From Prevotella sp. (GTDB lineage Bacteria > Bacteroidota > Bacteroidia > Bacteroidales > Bacteroidaceae): DNA of 51,666 bases. A program made the position numbers and the translations under genes. The stretch covers positions 1-51,666 of the forward strand of contig JAFWQE010000177.1 of assembly GCA_017509155.1 (NCBI GenBank), written 5' to 3'. The notes beneath the pieces are model-generated. The model saw only the letters and a program-made list of their open reading frames with translations. It was not told where the DNA came from and made no database searches. Every line of letters begins with the position of its first letter. The stretch's first letter is position 1. Positions 7,677-14,650 of the stretch are shown piece after piece.

Positions 7677-9524
7677 CTACAGGTATATCAGGTCGTCCAT
7701 CAGGAAGAACTCAAAGAAATAGGTGTCGCCATACAAAGGATACAGCGTGGCGCGAACATCCTCAATGTCAACGCCGTCAAAGTGGGGCAGCTGGTCCATG
7801 AAGTCCTTGAGGGTCTTCTTCATGTGGTCGTCGACAGGCACTTCAAACGGGGCGTTCTCCTGGATGACGGAATAGAGATAGGCAGCCTCCGTGTAGTAGC
7901 GGGGAATGGGCTGTCCGGGATGCAGATTCAGGTATTTCGCAAACTGAGGCCAGAACTGGTTGCTGTTCTTTGTCCAGAGCGACGCCAGCAGGCACTGCTC
8001 CTGGAAATAGGGGTCGTCGCTGTTCATCTGGGCCAGGTGGTTCATCACATATCGCTCGGTATAGCCGTGGTCTGTGCCGACAATGTCGGGATACTGCAGC
8101 ATGTGCATGACGGGACCTGTCTCGGCGTCGGAACGCATCAGCTCGGGCTGCTGCTGCAGTTTCTCAAGATGGTCGGCCCACTGTCCGTAGAACATGGTGT
8201 GCTTCAGCAGCTCGGTGTACTTGTACATGGCGCTCACCTCGTTGCTCATCAACGCGCGCCGTGCCATGTATTTCAGGTGCTCCACTCGCCATCCGAACTC
8301 CACACCGCCCTCAATGCACATGTGGTGGCAATCGTTCATCATGCCATAGTGGTAGTATATCATGTTGCCCACCAGCATCGATGCCTGAAGGGGGAAGGGC
8401 GATGCGGGCTTCTTCGAGCCGTTGCGGTAGCGATACATCTCCGTACTCTGACGGCCCAGCCTCGACAGGGCGAGGTTTCTCATCATCACCACCGCTCGCG
8501 TCGGCACGTCCTGCTGCTTGGCAGCTTCTGCCAGCACGTCCTCCCAGCGGGTCTGTTCCACATAGTATTCCATGGCCACCTCGCGGTGGAAGTTCTCGTC
8601 TTTCATCCATGCCTTCCACACACCGTAGACCGTTGCGGCCAGCACCACACATACAATGGCCGTCTGCAACCGTCCCTTCGACTTCTTGCCTCTGGCTTCT
8701 TTCTTCTGCCAGCGGCCCAGGACCAGGACGACCAGACTGGCGCCCAGCAGCGCATAAGGCACGTAGTATTCGGGCGTCTCTTCGAGAATCTTGAAGATGG
8801 GGAGCGCCGTCCACCACAGGTTCACCTTGTTCGTCTGGTAATACACATACTGGTAGCACAGCAGAGGCACGGCCACAACGACGAGCACTGCCAGCACGCT
8901 GTCAGCCAAAGCCTGCCAGCGCTGGCCATCGAGCCGCCAGCTCCACAGCGCCATCAGAAGCACTGCGGCAAGGGCATAGGAACCCATGAGCGGATAGCCC
9001 ACAACGGCCGTCGCCACGAGCAGAACGCGACGCCAAAGCCTATGTGAGGACAGCACCCGATAGGCCCACAACAGGGCGACGACAGCCGTCATGCCTATCG
9101 TGGCGTCGAAGTACCACCCACGAAGCTTGATGGGATATATCCAGTAGCCCATTTCCACATTTGCTGCCAGCAGCAGTGCCACCGGAACAAGCAGCAGCAC
9201 CGACCACGGCGCGTCCACACGGAACGTGCGACGCATGAGTTCCATGAGCAGGCCCCACCACACGCACAGCACCGCCACACCCAGCACGGGGTAGTAGAGC
9301 AGCTGCATCAGGAAACTGCCCACATACGTCAGGAGACCGCCGGGCAGCACCATCTGCTGACGGAAAAACAATGGCGTGTCCAAAAACAGGTTCTGTTCCT
9401 GAATCTTCCACAGCACATGGCGCTCATACACCAACAGCACGCCGGCAATGACCACCAGCGCCAGCACCCACGTCAGCACCGTGACGTGGGGCTTACACTT
9501 GTCGATTATTGATTTTACAGACAT
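7677..9524 (-). CDS. DUF6057-like multi-pass membrane protein
   Basis: A 615-residue integral membrane protein. About eight to nine hydrophobic segments fall in the first 310 residues (for example around 15-35, 62-95, 105-122, 137-155, 165-190, 208-230, 250-275, 288-308). A soluble C-terminal half follows that looks helical and TPR-like (repeated short helices with WEDVLAEAAKQQ and YMARRALMSNE). This matches the DUF6057 family as I know it, which has no proven function. It forms a pair with the downstream haem-motif propeller lipoprotein (22-bp gap), so the two likely work together in the envelope. The gap to the GH30 gene upstream (195 bp) holds a palindromic repeat and no clear promoter, so read-through from GH30 is possible. 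Confidence 0.7.
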   Translation of the reverse strand: MSVKSIIDKCKPHVTVLTWVLALVVIAGVLLVYERHVLWKIQEQNLFLDTPLFFRQQMVLPGGLLTYVGSFLMQLLYYPVLGVAVLCVWWGLLMELMRRTFRVDAPWSVLLLVPVALLLAANVEMGYWIYPIKLRGWYFDATIGMTAVVALLWAYRVLSSHRLWRRVLLVATAVVGYPLMGSYALAAVLLMALWSWRLDGQRWQALADSVLAVLVVVAVPLLCYQYVYYQTNKVNLWWTALPIFKILEETPEYYVPYALLGASLVVLVLGRWQKKEARGKKSKGRLQTAIVCVVLAATVYGVWKAWMKDENFHREVAMEYYVEQTRWEDVLAEAAKQQDVPTRAVVMMRNLALSRLGRQSTEMYRYRNGSKKPASPFPLQASMLVGNMIYYHYGMMNDCHHMCIEGGVEFGWRVEHLKYMARRALMSNEVSAMYKYTELLKHTMFYGQWADHLEKLQQQPELMRSDAETGPVMHMLQYPDIVGTDHGYTERYVMNHLAQMNSDDPYFQEQCLLASLWTKNSNQFWPQFAKYLNLHPGQPIPRYYTEAAYLYSVIQENAPFEVPVDDHMKKTLKDFMDQLPHFDGVDIEDVRATLYPLYGDTYFFEFFLMDDLIYL

Positions 9525-9584
9525 GGTGATGACCTAGACATCAGTTGTTAATATTCGTCTTTCTCGAGCTTGCTTGTTCTTTGG

Positions 9585-9712
9585 AGTCCAGAAGTCTGGG
9601 CGCTTGGACGATGGTCTTGACGTGCTCACAAGCAAAAGCCTCATGCAAGAACTGTTGTCCACACTCCAGCGGCTTCAGCCGCGGAAACTCCTAAATTCCG
9701 AGACTCCTTTGT
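9585..9712. repeat. Palindromic intergenic repeat with a conserved core (copy 1)
   Basis: The arms carry GGAGT/ACTCC motifs. The core at about 9603-9666 (TTGGACGATGGTCTTGACGT..., AGCAAAAGCC, ATGCAAGAACT) is closely matched at 47877-47940, so this is a dispersed element rather than simple-sequence DNA. The core can fold on itself (GACGAT... with ...TTGTC). It sits between GH30 and the DUF6057-like gene. Confidence 0.7.
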
Positions 9713-9719
9713 CGTGCCT

Positions 9720-11249
9720 TTACTGAATGAACACCTTTCTGGAGGTGCCATCGGCGTTTTGCTCTATGCACAGTCCCTTGGGCTGGGCCAGCCGGCGGCC
9801 CTGCAGGTCGTAATAGGTCTTGGAACCTGCTGCGGCATGCGTCAGCTCCTTGATGCCCGTGCCGTCGTTGGCTATCTTGAAGATGTATGTAGCCAGGCAC
9901 TCTGCGGGCAGCTCAACGGTCAGCTTGTTCGTAGGCTCTGCCACCTCGATGGGGTATTTCTGGCAGAGCTCGTCGCGCTCATTGCCCCACGACAGCAGCA
10001 TTTCGCAGTCGGTGACGTTGCAAGGCAGCTTGACGATGAAGTCTCTGTCGGAAGCAAGGGTATTGATGGCCATCACAATCAGCGAGTCGCCCTTGATGAA
10101 GGCCGAGGTCTCAATGGCAGCATTGGTCGTGAGGTCGAAACTGCAGGTGGACTCCAGAAGGGTGGAGCCGGTGACATTCTTGGCAAAGTGAGACATCACG
10201 TAGGCACGGGGCAACAGCTTGTTCTTCGTGCGGTTCGCCTCGCCGTACTTCGTCTCGCCGGTACTGATGAATGCCCAGTGGGCGCGCATATACCAGTAGA
10301 TGTAGCCCGTGCAGCCTGCCTGCAGGCACTCGTTCACGGCCTCGGCAAACTCCAGCTGCTCACGCCAGTTGGGCAGACGGTCCTGAATATTGTCGGACAC
10401 GGAGTGCTCCGTCATCCACACTTCCTTGCCATATTGCTTGGCCAGCTTGGCGGCGTTCTTCAGGTTGCCAAGTGGCGGATGACCGTAGATGTGACCGGCG
10501 ATGATGTCCACCTGGTCGCGCGCAATGGGGTCGTTGAGCAGCATGTTGGAATAGTTCGGGTCGAAGCCTAAAGGCTCGGCGCTGATGAGGCGCACGCCAT
10601 TATACTTCTCACGGTCGAGCATGTAGGCATAGTTCTTCACCAGGTTGAGCTGCTCCTCCGGACTATAGAGGCAGCCGGAATAGCTGACCCACCAGTCGGG
10701 CTCGTTCTGAACGGACACGGCATCCACGTCGACGCCATGGTCGTGCATCCACTCCAGAAACAGGTTCAGCCACGGGAAGAACTTGTCGTAGCAGTCTGTG
10801 CGCAGCTTGCCGCGCTGGTTGCCCTGGTCGTCGGAGTTTCCGCCCTGGGCGGTGCCATTGGTCTTGTATTCTCCGGGAGGCGACCACGGCGTACCGAAGA
10901 CGATGCCGCCGCGCTGCTTCACAATCTTGGCAGAGGGCAGCGAGCCGTTCCAGTCGTAAGGGGTGTCCCAGTAGTTCCACTCGGGCACCTTCACGTCGCC
11001 CACGAAGTTGGGCGAAATCTCCATGCGCATGATGTTCAGGCCGATGGCCGACTCGTCGCCATAGAGCAGCTTCACGGGCTGCGTGTCGCTGGCGAAGGGT
11101 TCCATGGCGCCGTAGCAGCAGGCTGCGCCGAAACCGGTAATCGTCTGCAGGCGGTTGCCGGTGATGGTAATGGTGACTTTCGGTAGGGCGTAAGCAGCCG
11201 TGATGGCCGTCAGCGCCAGAAAAAGGGTAATGATTTTTCTCATTGACAT
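9720..11249 (-). CDS. GH30 endo-xylanase (subfamily 8-like), secreted
   Basis: A 509-residue secreted xylanase of family GH30. It has a signal peptide (about 1-22), a (beta/alpha)8 barrel with a beta-sandwich, acid/base Glu183 in VSVQNEPDWW and nucleophile Glu281 in VWMTEHSV. GITGFGAACC-like and NIMRMEISPNF motifs at the N-terminus also fit. GH30_8 enzymes are typically glucuronoxylanases that cut next to methylglucuronic acid side chains, using an Arg after strand 7; here Arg322 in IYWYMRAHW is the candidate. The last 35 residues (YYDLQGRRLAQPKGL) are a Bacteroidota C-terminal tail like those of type IX secretion substrates. The gene has its own promoter (11444-11474) and a 190-nt leader containing a G-rich palindromic repeat. 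Family assignment is firm; dependence on glucuronic acid is inferred. Confidence 0.9.
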   Translation of the reverse strand: MSMRKIITLFLALTAITAAYALPKVTITITGNRLQTITGFGAACCYGAMEPFASDTQPVKLLYGDESAIGLNIMRMEISPNFVGDVKVPEWNYWDTPYDWNGSLPSAKIVKQRGGIVFGTPWSPPGEYKTNGTAQGGNSDDQGNQRGKLRTDCYDKFFPWLNLFLEWMHDHGVDVDAVSVQNEPDWWVSYSGCLYSPEEQLNLVKNYAYMLDREKYNGVRLISAEPLGFDPNYSNMLLNDPIARDQVDIIAGHIYGHPPLGNLKNAAKLAKQYGKEVWMTEHSVSDNIQDRLPNWREQLEFAEAVNECLQAGCTGYIYWYMRAHWAFISTGETKYGEANRTKNKLLPRAYVMSHFAKNVTGSTLLESTCSFDLTTNAAIETSAFIKGDSLIVMAINTLASDRDFIVKLPCNVTDCEMLLSWGNERDELCQKYPIEVAEPTNKLTVELPAECLATYIFKIANDGTGIKELTHAAAGSKTYYDLQGRRLAQPKGLCIEQNADGTSRKVFIQ

Positions 11250-11280
11250 TTATTCTTGATTGTTTCTTCTATATAACTAA

Positions 11281-11405
11281 GTTACAGACCCCATCCCTGA
11301 CCCCACCCCTGAAATGGGAGGGGAGCGGCTACCGCTGGAAAGCAAGTCTCAGGCACTCCCCTCCCTTCAAGGGGATGGGTCAGGGGTAGGGTCTATATCT
11401 GTTAC
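11281..11405. repeat. G-rich palindromic element in the GH30 leader (type 1)
   Basis: The left arm at 11286-11325 (AGACCCCATCCCTGACCCCA...) pairs with the right arm at 11357-11393 (...GGGGATGGGTCAGGGGTAGG). The loop contains AGCGGCTACCGCTGG. The same arm and loop appear in inverse orientation at 51588-51666. It lies inside the predicted 5' UTR of the GH30 mRNA. No coding capacity is evident. Confidence 0.8.
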
Positions 11406-11443
11406 TATTCATGATTGCTTTCGCTATGACGAAAATGTTTCTG

Positions 11444-11474
11444 CAAAGGTACGGAAATTCGATAGAAACACCAA
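11444..11474 (-). promoter_or_regulatory. Promoter of the GH30 transcript
   Basis: On the minus strand: TTG (11474-11472), a 20-bp spacer, and TACCTTTG (11451-11444). This is a full match to the Bacteroidetes consensus. Transcription would begin near 11437 and run through the palindromic element to the start codon at 11249. Confidence 0.75.
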
Positions 11475-11698
11475 GAAAAAAGAATATTTCTTCTGAGGCA
11501 GCAGCTTAAAATGGGCTTTTAAACAACAAATGGTAACTCCAGAAAAAAAGCTGATTCGCGGATAGGGCTGTGCAGGTAGCACAGCCTACGTAACCTTAGG
11601 CGGGGAAGATGGAGGACTTGCGCAGGTGTTTTGGCGCCTTCGATGAATGGTTTTGACGGTTTCTGGCGGCCAGATTGCCAATCTCAAGAAACAAATCC

Positions 11699-11852
11699 AT
11701 TGATATTGCTGAACGATTCCATTGATATTGTTGAACGATTCCATTGATTTCGTTCAACAATTCCATTGGTTTTGTTTGGCAATTCTGTCGGTTTTGTTTG
11801 GCAATTCCGTCAGTTTTGTTTGGCAATTCCGCTGGAATGACTTGGCAAATAC
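11699..11852. repeat. 22-bp iteron-like tandem array A (7 units)
   Basis: Seven consecutive units of exactly 22 bp begin at 11699, 11721, 11743, 11765, 11787, 11809 and 11831. The better conserved ones read ATTGATATTGTTGAACGATTCC. Most carry a GTTnAAC or related mini-palindrome. The same repeat in inverse orientation forms array B at 31284-31371. The unit length is not a multiple of 3 and is inconsistent with coding. It lies in the 1-kb gap between the core operon terminator and the GH30 promoter. Confidence 0.85.
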
Positions 11853-12010
11853 GCCAAAATGGCGGAGCGGGCAAAACAATGAAAGGCGAACGAAGCGGCA
11901 GGGCAAGCGCTGAGAACAATAGAAACGATATGGCTGTTGGCATATAAACCAGCTTAATACACGTTAATCGGTTACAGGCAATACGCGTAAATCGGTTACC
12001 GGCCTTTCTG

Positions 12011-12136
12011 GCGCAGCCGCTCCCCTCCCTTTTTAGGGGAGGGGCAGGGGGTGGGGTACATTACTTTCGGGCGCAAGGGATAGCCTACCCCACCCCTGCA
12101 CCCCTCCCCTAAAAATGGGAGGGGATTGGCTGCGCC
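12011..12136. repeat. G-rich palindromic element (type 2, GCGCAGC ends)
   Basis: The left part (12011-12058, GCGCAGCCGCTCCCCTCCCT...) and right part (12083-12136, ...AATGGGAGGGGATTGGCTGCGC) are inverse copies of about 50 bp. Inner sub-hairpins are formed by CCCCTCCC/GGGAGGGG. A sibling lies at 37118-37242. It sits downstream of the core-operon terminator. Confidence 0.8.
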
Positions 12137-12221
12137 CATAAGGTAATGCACTTTCGAAATCCAAAACAGTTCTACATTTCATGCTGAACCTTGCGGAAAT
12201 GCCATCTGAAACACAAACACC

Positions 12222-12266
12222 CAACAAAAAAGACCCGGCCTGTGAAAGACCGGGTCTTTTTTGTTG
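12222..12266 (-). terminator. Rho-independent terminator of the core xus operon
   Basis: A 17-bp perfect stem (CAACAAAAAAGACCCGG, 12222-12238, with its complement at 12250-12266), an 11-nt loop and a T-run on both strands. It lies 38 bp after the stop codon of the carbohydrate-binding protein and would end the 15-kb core transcript. Confidence 0.9.
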
Positions 12267-12303
12267 AAGTTATGTCTTTGTCAGTTAGAAAGACTGACAA
12301 TGA

Positions 12304-14442
12304 TTACTTAGAGATGTACTTCTTGCCGTTCTTCACGACGATGCCCTTGTAGTCCTTAGACACACGCTGGCCAGCGAGGTTGTAAGCAGCAGAAGAAGCG
12401 GGGTTGTTGACAGTCAGGGTGCTGATAGCATCCGGATCTGAGAACACGTGAGGCTCGGTGCCTGCACCTTCCTTCACGTAGAAGTTGTCAGCGCCAGTCA
12501 TGTTGATGAGCGTCTCGGTGTTGTCAGCGAGCTTCCAAACGATGTTCTTGATGGTGTAGTCGCAAGCGCCACGGATTTCGGCCATGTTGAATGCGATGGA
12601 CTTCATGCCCTTGCCTGCGCACTCGTTAGGAATGGTGAATGTCATTTCGAAGTGCTGCTCCTCGGGAGTGAAGTTCACGTCGCCGATGGCACCCCAGTGG
12701 ATGTAAGCACCGGGAGCTGCGTGGCACTGAGTAGTGGTCTTAGCCTCAACAGAAGAAACATAGTCGAATGCGATGACAGTCTCCTCACCAGCGTCGAGCT
12801 CACGGTTGGCAACGATGAAGAACTGGTTGTCCCAAGGCTGACCTGTGCCACCCTCTTCTTCATTCACGGTGTCACCATCGGTAAGGTCGTCGCGCTCCAG
12901 TCCGTGAACGACAACAACGGTCGGGTTGGGCTTCACGTCGATGGGCTGACGGTCTTCCTCACCTTCAACCTTGATGAAGTTCATCTGCTTGCCTTCGGTG
13001 TCGATAGAGATGGTCCATACACCAGCTGCGGGGAGCTTGATCTTTGCAAGGCTGGCCTCGGTGTAGTCGAGCCATGTGTCGGGATCGCTGGTGACAGTGC
13101 CCTGAGGCTTCAGAGTAGCGCCCTTGAAGGCAGCGTCGTTACCGCGGATGGTGGAGATCATCACCTCGTTCACCCATGTGTCCTGCTTGCCTTCCGTACC
13201 AACAGTAGCAACGATCAGGTCATCATCCTGAACAAATTCGGTAGCATTGTCGAAGTCATACTCCAGACCCGTAGTCGTGTTGCAGGCAGCAACAAAGTAA
13301 CCTTCGTCGAGTTTCATCTTCTCCCAAGAGAGGTCGTCGAAGTAGAAGTTGATGGCATCCTTGTCGCTGGAGTTCAGGTTGAAGGCAATAGACCAACCAC
13401 CGTCCATGTCAGACTCAAATGTAATGGTCTTATCAAACTCCTGCCACTCTGTGGTGAAGGCAACATCGCCAATGGCGTGCCAGATGAGGTAGTCAGAGGG
13501 GTTCTGCTTGTGAATCTGAGTGTTGCAAGAAACGTTCTTAGAAGCCTTGTAGCGGAACTTGATTCTGACCTGAGTGCCAGCCTTCCAAGACTGCGGCGAC
13601 TGGATCCAGAACTGGTTGTCCCAAGCAGCGGCATCGCCCTCGGTGATAGCGGCCTGACCATGGCAAACAAACACGTGGCTGCCGTCAACCTCTTCGATGT
13701 CAGCGGGGAAGGGATCCCAACCTTCGCCAGTCTCGTTCAAGTTGCGCATGCGCTCCTTCGACCAAGCACAAATCTTGTAGTTGTTCTCCTGATCGTTGTA
13801 CTTTACGTTAGCGAGGTCGCCCCAAGGTGTCTCAGCATCGCGGTGCTCGTCGAGCATCTGAATCCATTCAATGGGACGCTGAGCCTTCTGGTTGTGGGAA
13901 ACGGTGAGCCACTTCCACTCAATCTGTGCAGCGGTATTGGGCTGAGCAACGAGGTTACAGCTGGTGCCGCCGATTCCGGAGTACTCCCATTCAACCTCTG
14001 CCCATTCGGTGCCGATGTTGACAGAAGCACTGGCCTGCTGGCCTTCGCCCCAGCCCCAGCCCATGTTGACATTGATGGTGACAGCCTCAGAGGCCTTCAC
14101 CATAGCCTTAACGGTGTAAGCACCATCGAGCTCTGTGGGGATACCATCAGCAATGAAATACTGGTGCCATGTGCCATCGCTGGGAAGACGATAGTACTCA
14201 ACGCCACTGTGGGTCTTAACGATGACGTCGCTGGTTTCACCGGCTTCATTGTCGAGTGTCACGTAACGGTAGTTACCGCCCATGTCGGTCATCACACCGT
14301 TGAACCATTCCGGCACATAGCCCATCACATAGAATGGGAAGCCAGAATACGTAGAGTAGTCGACCTTGTAGTCTTCTACCCACTCTGCCTTTGCTCCCAT
14401 GAAACATGCCAAGAGAGCAACAAGTGTAAACAATTTCTTCAT
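12304..14442 (-). CDS. Multi-module carbohydrate-binding surface protein (last gene of core operon)
   Basis: A 712-residue secreted protein without a recognisable catalytic domain. The signal peptide is about 1-19; the LLAC at 10-13 could alternatively be a lipobox. I see three jelly-roll-like modules: about 20-195, 225-375 and 535-660. Modules two and three are clearly duplicates: both contain WDNQF(W/F)I, a HWGAIGDV/WHAIGDV core followed by F(T)..EWQ/EEQHFE, and SIAFN(L/M). This is the pattern of CBM4/CBM9-like domains. Between them (about 395-520) is a segment like the SusE/SusF type (GVWTISIDTEGKQMNFIKVEG). The protein ends with NLAGQRVSKDYKGIVVKNGKKY, a common Prevotella C-terminal tail. 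From its place behind XusE and the GH10-like protein, I infer a xylan-binding role at the cell surface. The gap upstream (208 bp) carries a palindromic repeat. Confidence 0.75.
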   Translation of the reverse strand: MKKLFTLVALLACFMGAKAEWVEDYKVDYSTYSGFPFYVMGYVPEWFNGVMTDMGGNYRYVTLDNEAGETSDVIVKTHSGVEYYRLPSDGTWHQYFIADGIPTELDGAYTVKAMVKASEAVTINVNMGWGWGEGQQASASVNIGTEWAEVEWEYSGIGGTSCNLVAQPNTAAQIEWKWLTVSHNQKAQRPIEWIQMLDEHRDAETPWGDLANVKYNDQENNYKICAWSKERMRNLNETGEGWDPFPADIEEVDGSHVFVCHGQAAITEGDAAAWDNQFWIQSPQSWKAGTQVRIKFRYKASKNVSCNTQIHKQNPSDYLIWHAIGDVAFTTEWQEFDKTITFESDMDGGWSIAFNLNSSDKDAINFYFDDLSWEKMKLDEGYFVAACNTTTGLEYDFDNATEFVQDDDLIVATVGTEGKQDTWVNEVMISTIRGNDAAFKGATLKPQGTVTSDPDTWLDYTEASLAKIKLPAAGVWTISIDTEGKQMNFIKVEGEEDRQPIDVKPNPTVVVVHGLERDDLTDGDTVNEEEGGTGQPWDNQFFIVANRELDAGEETVIAFDYVSSVEAKTTTQCHAAPGAYIHWGAIGDVNFTPEEQHFEMTFTIPNECAGKGMKSIAFNMAEIRGACDYTIKNIVWKLADNTETLINMTGADNFYVKEGAGTEPHVFSDPDAISTLTVNNPASSAAYNLAGQRVSKDYKGIVVKNGKKYISK

Positions 14443-14520
14443 AATAGAAACGATTTAGATTAATAATTAAGAATAAAAATAGAGTAATGATTTCTTGTTC
14501 AACTTTATCGAGCTCCGCCT

Positions 14521-14640
14521 GTCATTGGGAGTTGGGGAGTCTGGAAGCTCTGGACTACTGACAACGGCCTGCCCGTGCCAGTGTTCCAGCGGCTAACCGC
14601 TAAGACTCCGAGACTCCTCGACTCCTTTGACATGCGAATC
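14521..14640. repeat. GGAGT/ACTCC palindromic repeat within the core operon
   Basis: Left-arm sequence GGGAGTTGGGGAGTCTGGAAG and right-arm sequence AGACTCCGAGACTCCTCGAC surround a CCAGCGGCTAACCGCTAAG hairpin. It shares the CCAGCGGC...CCGC and ACTCC...GAGACTCC parts with the element at 9585-9712. It separates the GH10-like gene from the carbohydrate-binding protein gene and could set differential expression or mRNA stability. Confidence 0.6.
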
Positions 14641-14650
14641 TTGAATGACG

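Noticed and set aside
11699-11852. CRISPR array
   Set aside because: Units abut with no spacers, the unit is only 22 bp and diverges gradually; no cas genes. The same applies to the 88-bp repeats at 30866.
11596-11943. A 115-codon minus-strand frame over the 22-bp array
   Set aside because: It is open only because the repeat lacks stops in that frame; the 22-bp period shifts frame each unit, so no protein repeat results.
12448-14463. A 671-codon plus-strand frame opposite the carbohydrate-binding protein
   Set aside because: Antisense shadow; no recognisable domain, signal peptide or promoter, while the minus-strand protein has clear modules and a terminator.
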